64,000 nt of DNA, from positions 1 to 64,000 of the forward strand of contig NZ_BAABHF010000041.1 of the NCBI RefSeq assembly GCF_039541955.1. Reading direction: 5' to 3'. The notes beneath the pieces were generated by a model. That model searched no databases. It was not told where the DNA came from and worked only from the letters and a program-made list of their open reading frames with translations. A program made the position numbers and the translations under genes. Shown here piece after piece: positions 45,792 through 58,500 of this stretch. Source of the stretch: Actinoallomurus oryzae (GTDB lineage: Bacteria > Actinomycetota > Actinomycetes > Streptosporangiales > Streptosporangiaceae). Position 1 is the first letter of the stretch. Each line of letters starts with the position of its first letter.

Positions 45792-47145
45792 GTTCCGCAT
45801 GCCCTCTCTCGGCGCCGATATGGACGCGGGCACCGTGTCACAGTGGCTCGTCCGGCCGGGTGACCACGTATCCAAGGGCGATATCATCGCGGTCGTCGAG
45901 ACCGACAAGTCCACCGTCGAGGTCGAATGCTTCGACACCGGCACGGTCGGAGAGCTTCTCATCGAACCGGGACAACGCGTTCCCGTCGGCACCGTCCTGG
46001 CCACCATCAGCACCGAGCAACCCGCCGCGACGCCGGCCGGCGGGCCCGTCGAACGGCCCACCGGCGCCGGCCGCGAACCCCCGCCCGCAGCCCCCGCCCC
46101 TCCAGCGGAAACCGAGCCTCCGCACGTCGAGTCACCGCTCGTGCGACGCCTCGCCCACCGGCACAATGTCTCGCTCAGCAGCATCCGGGGCACCGGTCCA
46201 TCTGGTGTGATCACCCGCGAGGACGTCGAGCGTGCCGCCGCCGGCCCCACACGCATCAAGGCCTCGCCCCTCGCCCGCCGCCTGGCCGCCGAACTCGGCA
46301 CGGACTTGGCCACCGTACGCGGTACCGGCATCGGCGGCGCCGTACGAGCCGAAGACGTCCGAAGGACGGCCGAACGGCCCGCAGAAGCCGTGCCCGCCGA
46401 GATCACTCCAGCGGCACCGGCGGAACCCGCACCAGTCGTCGCCGTGCCGCCGTCCAAGCCGGTCGACGCGGAGGAGCGGCAGGCCGACATGCGCCAGGCG
46501 ATCGCCCGCGCCATGGCCAGATCCAAACGCGAGATCCCGCACTACTACCTGGGCAACACCATCGACCTGACGTACGCCCTGGAATGGATGCACGAGCACA
46601 ACCGGCGCCTACCGGTCCGCGAGCGGCTCATCCCATCCGCGCTACTGCTCAAGGCGGCCGCCGTGGCGCTGCGGGAGTTTCCGCGGCTTAACGGTTTCTG
46701 GGCCGCCGGGGACTTCGTACCCGGCGACGGCGTACACCTGGGCGTGGCAATCTCGCTGCGTGGCGGCGGGCTGATGGCACCGGCCATTCGGGACGCCGAC
46801 CAGCTGAGCCTCACCGAACTCATGACGGCCCTGCGCGACCTGGTGAGCCGTACCCGGTCCGGGCGGCTCCGCGGTTCGGAGCTGACCAACGCCACCATCA
46901 CCGTCACCAACCTGGGCGACCAGGGTGTCGAGTTCGTCCACGGCGTGATCTACCCACCGCAGGTCGCCCTGGTCGGCTTCGGCACCACCGTGAAACGGCC
47001 CTGTGCGGTCGACGGACTCATCGGCGTCCGCCCAATGGTCACCGCCACCCTCGCGGCCGACCATCGCGCCACCGACGGATACACCGGCGGTCGCTACCTG
47101 CAGACCGTCGCCCGGCTGCTACAGCGACCCGAGGAGTTGCGATGA
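45784..47145 (+). CDS. Dihydrolipoamide acyltransferase (E2) with two peripheral-subunit-binding domains
   Basis: 453 residues: one lipoyl domain (1-78, lipoylated Lys42 in ETDKSTVEV), an Ala/Pro linker, then two E3/E1-binding domains in tandem (117-150, SPLVRRLAHRHNVSLSSIRG; 160-195, SPLARRLAAELGTDLATVRG), a second linker and the catalytic domain ending AADHRATDGYTGGRYL with His427. E2 normally has a single binding domain after its lipoyl domains. No E3 (lipoamide dehydrogenase) is in the window. It overlaps E1 beta by 8 bp and the ACP gene by 4 bp. Confidence 0.93.
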   Translation: MAEFRMPSLGADMDAGTVSQWLVRPGDHVSKGDIIAVVETDKSTVEVECFDTGTVGELLIEPGQRVPVGTVLATISTEQPAATPAGGPVERPTGAGREPPPAAPAPPAETEPPHVESPLVRRLAHRHNVSLSSIRGTGPSGVITREDVERAAAGPTRIKASPLARRLAAELGTDLATVRGTGIGGAVRAEDVRRTAERPAEAVPAEITPAAPAEPAPVVAVPPSKPVDAEERQADMRQAIARAMARSKREIPHYYLGNTIDLTYALEWMHEHNRRLPVRERLIPSALLLKAAAVALREFPRLNGFWAAGDFVPGDGVHLGVAISLRGGGLMAPAIRDADQLSLTELMTALRDLVSRTRSGRLRGSELTNATITVTNLGDQGVEFVHGVIYPPQVALVGFGTTVKRPCAVDGLIGVRPMVTATLAADHRATDGYTGGRYLQTVARLLQRPEELR

Positions 47146-47384
47146 CACCCGACGAAGCGCAGGAAATGATCGAAGAAGCCCTGCAGGAGATCGCCCCGGG
47201 GCCCGTGCTCAACGAGCTCAGGCCCGACGATGACCTGCGTGAACGCCTGGAACTCGACTCCTTGGACTTCCTCAACTTCGTCGAAGCCCTCAGCGACCGC
47301 GCCGGCCGCCGCATCGACGAGGACGACTACCCAGAACTGGTCACTATCGAGACTGCGGCTAAATTTCTCTGCACCCGCGAGTAG
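47142..47384 (+). CDS. Acyl carrier protein
   Basis: 80 residues, acidic, with RERLELDSLDFLNFVEALSD and presumed phosphopantetheine Ser40. The ATGA overlap with E2 makes it part of the dehydrogenase operon. An ACP as last gene of a 2-oxoacid dehydrogenase operon suggests the acyl product may be moved to a carrier protein, perhaps together with the ACP/acyl-AMP ligase/PlsC fusion at 32243; that link is inference. Confidence 0.88.
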   Translation: MTPDEAQEMIEEALQEIAPGPVLNELRPDDDLRERLELDSLDFLNFVEALSDRAGRRIDEDDYPELVTIETAAKFLCTRE

Positions 47385-47503
47385 GCGCCGTCGCCGATCC
47401 CCCGCCGGGCGAAAGCCCATCTGGCATCCATGCCTGCCGATTTCGGGCTGCGCCTCGGTCAGCAGGTCGGCGCGCGTGAGACCGAAGCCGGGCCCGTTAC
47501 GGC

Positions 47504-47535
47504 GGGACCTTCGCCCCTGTCAAAGGTATCGGCCC
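47504..47535. promoter_or_regulatory. DosR-like box pair upstream of the second P-type ATPase
   Basis: GGGACCTTCGCCCCT (47504-47518) is a strong box; AAAGGTATCGGCCC (47522-47535) is a weaker neighbour with centres about 18 bp apart. The 218-bp gap 47385-47602 holds nothing else. Confidence 0.68.
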
Positions 47536-47602
47536 TTTTCCACTATTGGAGCCAAATCCCTTGACCTTCACGCGGAGACACGACCACCTGTGAGGACAGC
47601 GA

Positions 47603-50251
<2,649 letters not shown>

Positions 50252-50338
50252 TCACCGGTGAGTTAGGTTCCACGCTCGGCCTTTTGCCACCGGTGTGCCT
50301 GGTGTCACCCAACGAGCCGACGGAATCAGGAACGGGAG

Positions 50339-50375
50339 AACCAAAGGTCCTCACGGGAATGGGACGAGGGCCCCT
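50339..50375. promoter_or_regulatory. Paired DosR-like boxes upstream of the exported rubrerythrin gene
   Basis: AACCAAAGGTCCTCA (50339-50353) and GGGACGAGGGCCCCT (50361-50375), centres 22 bp apart; about 140 bp before ATG 50513. Confidence 0.62.
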
Positions 50376-50512
50376 GTAGCGGCCCCCCGTCGACTTTCGA
50401 CCATGGCAACAAGAGGCCATTTCGCCTAGTGACGAGGGCAGTCCTGGACGCCATGGCCGACCGGGTCCGTGGGTTAGCGCCGCGGGCACTTCGTATCCCA
50501 GCTGAGGTGAAC

Positions 50513-51490
50513 ATGATGCGTCTTGCCGTACGCGCGCTGCTGGGCAGCGCGGCCACGATCGCACTGAGCGCTCCAACCTACGGCGCTCTCGCCACTGCGG
50601 CCATCGCCGCTCCCACCGATACCACCACTGCCGCCATGGCATCGGCCCGTCCGCCCGGCCCGCAGACTCGCGCCGACCTCGCGACGGCGATGCGCGGAGA
50701 GGCGTTCGCCAATGTCTCCTACCGCCTGTACGCCGAACAGGCCCGGCGGGAGGGACTGTCATCAGTGGCCGACCTGTTCGAACGTGCCGCCAACATCGAG
50801 CTGAACGAACACTTCACCAAGGCCGCCGACCTGAGCGGCACCGTCGGTGACAACGCGGCCAACCTGCGATCGGCCATCTCCGGGGAGGCCTATGAGGCCG
50901 TGACCATGTATCCCCGCTTCGCCCAGCAGGCCAGGAGCGCCGGCGACGACAACGCCGCCGACCGCTTCTCCGAGATCGCCCACGACGAGGCCAGTCACCG
51001 TGACGCGTTCCGCACCGCGCTCGGCGTCGTCCAGACCGGCCGCGGAACCGTTCCCACCGCACCGCAGGTGCATCCGGTCCAGGTCCCGGCCGGGACACCC
51101 AAGGTCGGCTCCGAACAGACCAAGACCAACCTCGACACCGCGATGCACGGCGAGGCGACCGCATACGCCAAGTACACCCTGTGGGGTAAGCACGCCAACA
51201 AGGAAGGCAACGCCGACGTCGGACGCCTGTTCACGAGGAACGCCGACGTGGAGCGCCAGGAACACTTCGCCGAAGAAGCAGACCTGGCCGGACTCGTCGG
51301 CACCACCCACCAGAACCTGACGAAGGCCATCGCCGGTGAACGCTACGAGTCGACCACGATGTATCCCAGGTTCGCCGAACGCGCCAAGGCCGCAGGCGAC
51401 ACCGAAGCCGCGCGCTTCTTCACCCACAACGCCAGCGACGAAGCCGGCCACGCCAAGGACTTCCAGCAAGCCAAGGATGCGATGCGCTGA
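50513..51490 (+). CDS. Exported protein with two rubrerythrin-like ferritin domains
   Basis: 325 residues. A signal peptide (MMRLAVRALLGSAATIALSA, cleavage possibly near residue 34-35 after AIAA) is followed by two repeats (about 50-180 and 205-325). Each repeat has a helix pair with an ExxH motif (ELNEH and DEASH; ERQEH and DEAGH) and the MYPRF linker, so each could hold a diiron site. Rubrerythrins normally are cytoplasmic peroxidases; an exported double version points to iron or oxygen handling outside the membrane. No rubredoxin-type Cys4 domain. GAGGTGAAC abuts the start. The next gene is DoxX. Confidence 0.86.
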   Translation: MMRLAVRALLGSAATIALSAPTYGALATAAIAAPTDTTTAAMASARPPGPQTRADLATAMRGEAFANVSYRLYAEQARREGLSSVADLFERAANIELNEHFTKAADLSGTVGDNAANLRSAISGEAYEAVTMYPRFAQQARSAGDDNAADRFSEIAHDEASHRDAFRTALGVVQTGRGTVPTAPQVHPVQVPAGTPKVGSEQTKTNLDTAMHGEATAYAKYTLWGKHANKEGNADVGRLFTRNADVERQEHFAEEADLAGLVGTTHQNLTKAIAGERYESTTMYPRFAERAKAAGDTEAARFFTHNASDEAGHAKDFQQAKDAMR

Positions 51491-51534
51491 CGGAGGACCA
51501 TGATCAGGCTCCCGAAGAGCGGAACGGGGGACGA

Positions 51535-52098
51535 GTGTCCGGCACTGATCACGAGAGCCGCGTTCCACGCACGCCGCGGGCGCACGCGCCAAGCCGGCGA
51601 ACGTCGATGAGGGCGGCAGCCGCCGACTACGTGTGGGCACTCGTCCGCCTCTCGCTCGGCTGGATCTTTCTGTGGGCCTTCCTCGACAAGCTCTTCGGGC
51701 TCGGCCACGAGACCACGAGCAAGCAAGCGTGGATCAACGGAGGCCATCCCACCTACGGGTTCTTGAAGCACGCCGCGAAGGGCCCGCTCAAGGGCTTCTA
51801 CAACGGCATCGCCGGGACGGCGTGGGCCGACTGGCTGTTCATGCTCGCACTCGCCGGGCTGGGCATCGCGCTGATCCTCGGCATCGGCATGCGGATCGCC
51901 GCAGTCGCCGGGACCATCTTGTGCGTCATGATGTGGAGCACGGTGCTCCCGCCCGAGAACAACGTCTTCATGGACTACCGGCTCATCTTCGCGCTGGTGA
52001 TCATCGGGTTGGCCCTGGTCGAGGCTGGCGACACCCTCGGGCTCGGACGGCCGTGGGGACATACGGCCCTGGTCCGCCACCTTCCGATCCTCAAGTGA
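51535..52098 (+). CDS. DoxX/DoxD-family membrane protein
   Basis: 187 residues with four predicted membrane helices after a polar start: RLSLGWIFLWAFLDKLFGLG, a soluble stretch (GGHPTYGFLKHAAKGPLKGF), WADWLFMLALAGLGIALILG, MRIAAVAGTILCVMMWSTV and RLIFALVIIGLALVEAGD. DoxX proteins take part in membrane redox complexes or, as DoxD, in thiosulfate:quinone oxidoreduction. GTG 51535 has GGGGG five bases upstream; ATG 51607 is an alternative. It follows the exported rubrerythrin by 44 bp. Confidence 0.85.
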   Translation: MSGTDHESRVPRTPRAHAPSRRTSMRAAAADYVWALVRLSLGWIFLWAFLDKLFGLGHETTSKQAWINGGHPTYGFLKHAAKGPLKGFYNGIAGTAWADWLFMLALAGLGIALILGIGMRIAAVAGTILCVMMWSTVLPPENNVFMDYRLIFALVIIGLALVEAGDTLGLGRPWGHTALVRHLPILK

Positions 52099-52140
52099 CC
52101 ACGCACTTCTGTGGCGACGAGGTCGGGTCCTGGCCGAGAC

Positions 52141-52154
52141 GGGACCTTCGGCAC
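52141..52154. promoter_or_regulatory. DosR-like box upstream of a stress-protein pair
   Basis: GGGACCTTCGGCAC, 68 bp before ATG 52223; a weaker AGGTCGGGTCCT is centred about 21 bp to the left. Confidence 0.68.
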
Positions 52155-52222
52155 TGTCCGCCCGGGTTCCCAGGCGAAACAGTGGGCGCATGGCTACCGG
52201 ATACGGCGAAAGGCAATTCCTC

Positions 52223-53137
52223 ATGGCCGAGAACAGCACCGGGAGAACGGTCGTCGCGGGTGTGGACGGTTCGGCTCCGGCCCTGCAGGCGGCACGCTGG
52301 GCAGCCGACGAGGCCGTACGCCGGCAGGTACCGCTGCGGCTGATCCAGGTCGTCGACGTCTCGTCAGTCGCCGCCCAGTTCCCGGCGCCCCGTGACTTTT
52401 TCACGGAGATGGAGGCGGAAGGCCGGCGGCAACTGGCCGAGACCAAGACCGAGATCCGCCGAGATCACCCCGAACTGGACATCGATACCATCCTGCGGGT
52501 CGACAATGTCGTACGGGCGCTGATCGGCATTTCCCACGACGCCGACCTGATGGTCCTGGGCGCGAGAGGGTCGGGTGGTTTCCGCGGCCTCCTCACCGGT
52601 TCCACCGCCGTCGCCCTGGTCGCCCACGGTCACTGCCCCGTAGCAGTGATCCGCGGCACGGGCGCCGAAGGAACGCCACCGTCGCATGGACCGGTCGTGG
52701 TCGGCGTGGACGGCTCCCCGACCAGTGAGGCGGCGCTCGCGACGGCCTTTGAAGAGGCGGCGACGCGCGGCGCCGACCTGGTGGTGCTGCACACGTGGGT
52801 CGAGTACCCCTCCGACATCGCGTACGCCTCCGCTCGCCAGTACTTCATCGACTGGGAGGACATCGAGACGAGGGAGCAGGAAGTGCTCGCGGAACGGCTG
52901 GCCGGATGGCAGGAGAAGTACCCCGACGTCACCGTACGGCGCGTTGTCACCGGAGGACGGGCGGCGAAGCGACTGCTCGAACTGGCCGCCGACGCGCAAC
53001 TGCTGGTGGTGGGAAGCCGGGGCCACGGGGGGTTCACCGGGATGCTGCTGGGCTCGACCAGCCAGGCGCTGATCCATCACACGCCGTGCCCCCTGCTCAT
53101 CGTCCGGCCGGCCACTACGGAAGGTCAGGTGCCGTGA
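52223..53137 (+). CDS. Tandem universal stress protein
   Basis: 304 residues, two UspA domains with both nucleotide loops intact: VLGARGSGGFRGLLTGSTAV and VVGSRGHGGFTGMLLGSTSQ. N-terminal strands VVAGVDGSAPALQAAR and VVVGVDGSPTSEAA carry the Asp expected to contact adenine. It is the most canonical Rv2623-like copy in the window. AAAGG lies 9 bp before ATG 52223; an in-frame ATG 33 bp earlier is possible. The stop overlaps the next stress-protein gene (GTGA). Confidence 0.91.
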   Translation: MAENSTGRTVVAGVDGSAPALQAARWAADEAVRRQVPLRLIQVVDVSSVAAQFPAPRDFFTEMEAEGRRQLAETKTEIRRDHPELDIDTILRVDNVVRALIGISHDADLMVLGARGSGGFRGLLTGSTAVALVAHGHCPVAVIRGTGAEGTPPSHGPVVVGVDGSPTSEAALATAFEEAATRGADLVVLHTWVEYPSDIAYASARQYFIDWEDIETREQEVLAERLAGWQEKYPDVTVRRVVTGGRAAKRLLELAADAQLLVVGSRGHGGFTGMLLGSTSQALIHHTPCPLLIVRPATTEGQVP

Positions 53138-54048
53138 GCAAACCCGTTGTGGTCGGTGTGGACGGCTCCGCGGCGGCGCTGAATGCCGTGGACTGGGCCG
53201 CCGCCGAGGCCGGACGAAGACGGCTGCCGTTGCGGATCGTGCACGTCGCGGTCCGCTGGGAGTACAACGTCGAGGCGCCGGCCGAGTCCGAAATGGAGGC
53301 GCCACGGCCGGAGGCCGCAGGGCTACAGGTCCTGCATATCGCCGAAGAACGGGCCCGGACCTTCGCATCCCTGCGGGTCGATTGCCGGCTCGGTATCGGA
53401 CCCATCCCCCTTACATTGCTCCAGGAAGCCGAAGACGCCGCCCTGTTGGTGCTGGGGCCACACGGGACCGGAGGCTTCACCCGACTGTTGCTCGGCTCGG
53501 TGAGCCGCCAGGCGGCCGAACACGCCCCGTGCCCGGTCGTCATCGTGCCGCACGACACCGACACCCGGCCACGGCAAGCCGAGATCGTCGTCGGTGTCGA
53601 CGGCTCCGCGGGCTCCATCGACGCCCTGGGCTTCGCGTTGGAGGAGGCGTCCTTGCGCGCCGTGGGACTGCGGGCGATTCATGCCTGGGCCCATCCCGCC
53701 TACCCACCGGAGATGCGCCCGATCCGCTACGACGCCGCCGCGGTCGAACGGGAAGGCACCCGGCTGCTTTCGGAGTCCCTGGCGGGATGGAGAAGCAAGT
53801 ATCCCGACATACCAGTACTCGAACAGGTCGTCGAAGGCGCGCCCGCCGATGTCCTGATCGAGGCCTCCGGTGCTGCGGAACTGCTGGTCGTGGGAGCCAG
53901 GGGCCGCGGCGGGTTCCCCGGCCTGCGGGTGGGTTCGGTCAGCCACGCCGTACTGCATCGCACGAGAGGGCCCTTGGTGGTCGTACGGCGAGCCACGGAC
54001 AGCAACCTTCACACCACGGGCGGGATGCGTGTAACTCACGAATCATGA
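53134..54048 (+). CDS. Tandem universal stress protein
   Basis: 304 residues: VVVGVDGSAAALNAV with loop VLGPHGTGGFTRLLLGSVSR, and IVVGVDGSAGSIDAL with loop VVGARGRGGFPGLRVGSVSH; both loops look functional. GTG 53134 overlaps the previous stop. The pair 52223/53134 is translationally coupled and may assemble as a heteromer. A phosphoribosyltransferase fusion follows after 35 bp. Confidence 0.91.
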   Translation: MSKPVVVGVDGSAAALNAVDWAAAEAGRRRLPLRIVHVAVRWEYNVEAPAESEMEAPRPEAAGLQVLHIAEERARTFASLRVDCRLGIGPIPLTLLQEAEDAALLVLGPHGTGGFTRLLLGSVSRQAAEHAPCPVVIVPHDTDTRPRQAEIVVGVDGSAGSIDALGFALEEASLRAVGLRAIHAWAHPAYPPEMRPIRYDAAAVEREGTRLLSESLAGWRSKYPDIPVLEQVVEGAPADVLIEASGAAELLVVGARGRGGFPGLRVGSVSHAVLHRTRGPLVVVRRATDSNLHTTGGMRVTHES

Positions 54049-54083
54049 CGGACTCTGGCTAAACCCCCACACGCGAGGAGGAG

Positions 54084-55484
54084 ATGAACGTCTCCGAGCA
54101 CGGGGACCATCGCCTCTGGCCGTGTTCGGCTCTGCCGACCGAGTCTGTGGCCATGGCGTTCGCTGATCGAAGCGATGCCGGGCGGCGTCTGGCTGATCGC
54201 CTGCGGCATCTGCGGAGCGAGAACGTGGTCGTGGTGGGCCTTCCGCGGGGAGGGGTGCCGGTCGCGGCCGAGGTGGCTCGGGCGCTCGGCGCACCGCTGG
54301 ACGTGATCGTGGTCCGCAGACTGCGCCTGCCGTTCCAACCGGAACTCGGGATGGGCGCGATAGGTCAGGACGGCGTACGGATCATCAACGAGGAGATCGT
54401 GCGCGTGGCGGCGGTGTCCGCCAATGAACTGGCGGCGGTCGAGGCACGCGAACGCGTCGAGCTGGAACGCCGCGCACGACGTTATCGCGGCGGCCGGGCT
54501 CGGTTGCCGCTGTGCGGGCGGACCGTGATCGTGGTGGACGACGGCGTCGCCACCGGCTCGACGGCCCGGGCGGCCTGCCAGGTCGTGCGCGCGCAAGGCG
54601 GGGCACGTTTGGTGCTCGCGATACCTGTTGCATCGCCGCACCCCATTGCGATGCTGGAACAGGATGCGGATGAGCTGGTCTGCCTGCAGACACCCGCGAC
54701 ATTCGCCGCGATCGGGCAATGGTACGCCGACTTCGCCCCCGTCTCCGACGGGGCGGTGGCGGACTGCCTGCGGCAGACGACCGAGCGCGTCCCGTCCACG
54801 CGCGCAACGGGCGTGGTCCTGCCGACACGCGAGGAGGAGGTCGAGGTGCGCGCCGGACGGGTACGGCTGGCGGGCCGCCTGACCGTGCCCGAGGGTGCTT
54901 GCGGGTTCGTCGTGTTGGCCCTTGCCGGCGGCAGCAGCCGGCACAGCCCACGTAACCGCCTCATCGCCACGGCACTGAACCGATCCGGTCTCGGCACGGT
55001 GCTGTTGGACCTGCTCAGCGTCCAGGAGGAGGTCGACCGGTCCAATGTGTTCGACATCGAGTTGCTGGCCCGCCGCCTGGCCGGCGCCACCGGCGTAATG
55101 CGTGAGAGGCCTAAGATGGGCGGGCTGCCCATCGGCTACCTCGGCACCGAAACCGGTGCCGCCGCCGCACTGTGGGCCGCCGCCGAACCGGACGCAGACG
55201 TCCCCGCCGTCGTATCCTGCGGCGGCCGGCCCGACCTGGCCATCCCCCGCCTCACCGGCGTCACCGCACCTGTCCTGCTCATCGTCGGTGATCTCGACCA
55301 GGTCGTGCTCACCCTCAACCGCCAGGCCCAGGCCCGGCTGCGCGGCGAGAACCGGCTCGCGGTCGTCCCGGACGCCACACATCTATTCGAAGAGCCAGGG
55401 GCCCTTGAGGCGGCCGCCGGGTTCGCACGGGAATGGTTCATCGACCATCTCGCGCCAATGCCCCAACCGGCCAGGGGAACGTGA
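54084..55484 (+). CDS. Phosphoribosyltransferase-alpha/beta hydrolase fusion (Rv0571c type)
   Basis: 466 residues from ATG 54084, which has GAGGAGGAG directly upstream; the conserved part starts at MAFADRSDAGRRL (ATG 54153), so the first 23 residues may be an extension or the later ATG may be used. PRPP loop VIVVDDGVATGSTAR; the hydrolase has LALAGGSSRHSPRN and GYLGTETGAAAAL, where the nucleophile Ser of GxSxG is Glu/Thr, so esterase activity is unlikely. Late DATHLFEEPGAL is conserved. It is the third copy in the window and ends the USP-USP-fusion transcript. Confidence 0.87.
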   Translation: MNVSEHGDHRLWPCSALPTESVAMAFADRSDAGRRLADRLRHLRSENVVVVGLPRGGVPVAAEVARALGAPLDVIVVRRLRLPFQPELGMGAIGQDGVRIINEEIVRVAAVSANELAAVEARERVELERRARRYRGGRARLPLCGRTVIVVDDGVATGSTARAACQVVRAQGGARLVLAIPVASPHPIAMLEQDADELVCLQTPATFAAIGQWYADFAPVSDGAVADCLRQTTERVPSTRATGVVLPTREEEVEVRAGRVRLAGRLTVPEGACGFVVLALAGGSSRHSPRNRLIATALNRSGLGTVLLDLLSVQEEVDRSNVFDIELLARRLAGATGVMRERPKMGGLPIGYLGTETGAAAALWAAAEPDADVPAVVSCGGRPDLAIPRLTGVTAPVLLIVGDLDQVVLTLNRQAQARLRGENRLAVVPDATHLFEEPGALEAAAGFAREWFIDHLAPMPQPARGT

Positions 55485-55503
55485 CACTGTCCCAGTCGCC
55501 GGT

Positions 55504-58500
55504 TCACCGCGGTGGGTTCGGACGGCCATAGCCACCACCGCCCGGCGTCTCGATGACGAAGACGTCCCCGGCAGCGACCGGCAGCGAGTCACACCCGCGC
55601 ATGCCGGTCATGGAGCCGTCAACATGTTCCACCCATTGCCGGCCGACTTCGCCGGGTCCGCCGTCGGCCATGCCGTATGGACGGATACGCCGGTGACTGC
55701 TGAGCGTGGTCACGGTCATGGGCCGCAGGAAACGGATCCGGCGCCTGCCGCCGTCTCCACCTCGCCAGCGCCCGGCACCGCCGCTGCCATGGCGGATCTC
55801 GAAGCTCTCCAGACGCACGGGGTAGCGCCATTCCAGGACCTCGGGATCGGTGAGCCGGGAGTTGGTCATGTGCGTCTGCACGACGGAGGTGCCATCGAAA
55901 CCGTCGCCGGCACCGGAGCCGCCGGCCACCGTCTCGTAGTACTGGTGACGGTCGTCGCCGAACGTGACGTTGTTCATCGTTCCGCAGCCCTCGGCCATGA
56001 CATCGAGCGCGGCGTACAGCGCCCCGGTGACCGCCTGTGAGGTCTCCACGTTGCCCGCGGCCACGGCGGCCGGGTACTCCGGGGAGAGCAACGTACCGGG
56101 CGGGATCTTCACATGGATCGGCATGAGACAGCCGGCGTTCAGCGGGATGTCCTCGGCCACCAGGGTCCGGAACACATAGAGCACCGCGGCCATGACGACC
56201 GAAGAAGGGGCGTTGAAGTTGTCCGCCGACTGTCGCGAGGTGCCGGCGAAATCGATCTCCGCCGTCCGGGCGACGCGGTCCACGCGGACGGCGACTTTGA
56301 TGATCGCACCGTTGTCGAGCTCATAGGTGTACGAGCCATCCCGCAATACGGAGATCACCCGGCGCACGGACTCTTCCGCGTTCTCCCGCACGTGACGCAT
56401 GTAGGCATGGACGACGTCGAGGCCGAAGTACCCGACCATGGCGCACAGTTCCTGGACGCCCTTCTCGTTGGCGGCTATCTGAGCGCGCAAGTCGGCGATG
56501 TTGTCGAGCGGGTTGCGGGAGGGATGAGCCCCGGAGCGCAGCAGATCGATCGTCTCGGATTCCCTGAACCGGCCGCCCTCCCCTCGTGCGTCGGCCGCCG
56601 CGTTGTCCACGAGAAGCCAGTCGTCGATGAGGACGCCTTCCTGCTCGATCCGGGTACTGAACGCCGGCATCGATCCGGGGGTGATCCCGCCGATCTCGGC
56701 GTGGTGACCGCGGGAACCGACGAAAAAGAGAATCTCCCCCGGTCCCGCGAGCGGTCCGCCTTCATCGCCCGCCCGCTCGCCGAAGACCGGGGTGACGACG
56801 GTGATGTCGGGAAGGTGGGTGCCGCCGTGGTACGGATCGTTGAGGACATACACGTCGCCGGGTCTCATCCGGCCCGCACGACGCTTGACGACCTCCTTGA
56901 TGCTCTCGCCCATCGAGCCGAGGTGCACGGGGATGTGCGGCGCATTGGCGATGAGGTTGCCCGCAGGGTCGAACAACGCGCAGGAGAAATCCAGGCGTTC
57001 TTTGATGTTGACCGAATGCGCCGTGCTCCGCAGGCGCACGCCCATCTGCTCGGCGATGGACATGAACAGGTTGTTGAAGATCTCCAGCATGACGGGATCG
57101 ACGTCGGTCCCAACCGCCCGCCGCGCGGGACGGGCCTCGACACGGGTGAGCGCCAAGTTGTCCAGCTCGTCCACCACGGCCAGCCAACCGGCGTCCACGA
57201 CGGTCGTCGCGTTGGCCTCCGCGATGATCGCCGGTCCCTTGATGGTGTCTCCTGGGCGAAGGTGCTCCCGGTGGCGGAGATCGGCCTCGGACCACGAACC
57301 CGCGACATACACCGGGACTCGTGCGGACGCCGTAACGCCGTGCCGCCCGCGCCGTCTCGCCGCCGCGGCCGCCGCCCCATGGGATTCACCTATGACCTCG
57401 ACCGACGCCGCCTCCACGACGATCGGCCGGTCCGGCATGAGGAAGGAGAAGCGCTGCCGATAGCGTTCCTCGAACTCGTGGACCATCGCGGGTATCGTGC
57501 CGGACGATACTACGAGGGCGGTGTCGGTGCCCGCGTACCGTAGGTGCACACGACGCACCGAGCGGATCCGATCGTCCACCACTCCCTCGTTCTGAAGCTC
57601 GGCCGTGGCCTCCGCCTCGAGCTTTCCGAGGATCCCGGCCACTTCCGGCAGGACGTCCGCGTCCAGCGCCCGCTCGACCGCCGACTCGCGCATCGCCGTC
57701 ACGTCGGCCAGCCCCATGCCGTAGGCCGAGAGCACACCGGCGAGCGGGTGGATGAGCACCTGCGTCATGCCGAGCGCGTCGGCGACCGCACAGGCGTGCT
57801 GGCCGCCCGCCCCGCCGAACGTCGCGAGCACGTATCGGGTGACGTCATAGCCGCGCTGAACGGAGACCTTTTTGATCGCGTTAGCCATGTTCGCCACCGC
57901 GATCTCCAGGAAACCGGCCGCCACCTGCTCGGGCGTACGACCGTCGCCGATCCGCGTCGCCAACGCGGCGAAGCGCTCCCGCACGACCTCGGCGTCGAGC
58001 GGCTGATCCCCGGCCGATCCGAAGACGTGCGGAAAATGCTCCGGTTGGATCCTGCCGAGCATGACATTGGCATCGGTGACGGTCAGTGGACCACCCCGGC
58101 GGTATGACGCCGGTCCGGGATGGGCCCCGGCGGAATCGGGGCCGACCTGGTAACGGCCGCCGTCGAAGCGGAGTACGGAACCGCCGCCCGCAGCGACCGT
58201 GTGGATGCTGAGCATCGGGGCCCATATCCGGACCCCGGCCACCTCGGTCTCGTATCGGCGTTCGAACTCGCCCGCGTAGCGGGAGACGTCGGTGGAGGTC
58301 CCGCCCATGTCGAATCCGATGACGCGGCGGTGGCCCGCCGCGGCGGATGTGCGGGCCATTCCGACCACGCCGCCCGCCGGGCCCGACAGGATCGAATCCT
58401 TTCCACGAAAAGTACGCGCGTCGGTGAGCCCGCCGCTGGACTGCATGAACATCAACCGCACGCCGGGGAGTTCCTCCGACACCTGCTCGACGTAGCGGTC

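Noticed and set aside
50252..50261. TCACCGGTGA palindrome after the second P-type ATPase as terminator
   Set aside because: Ten bases without a loop cannot form a terminator hairpin; it is expected by chance in this composition.
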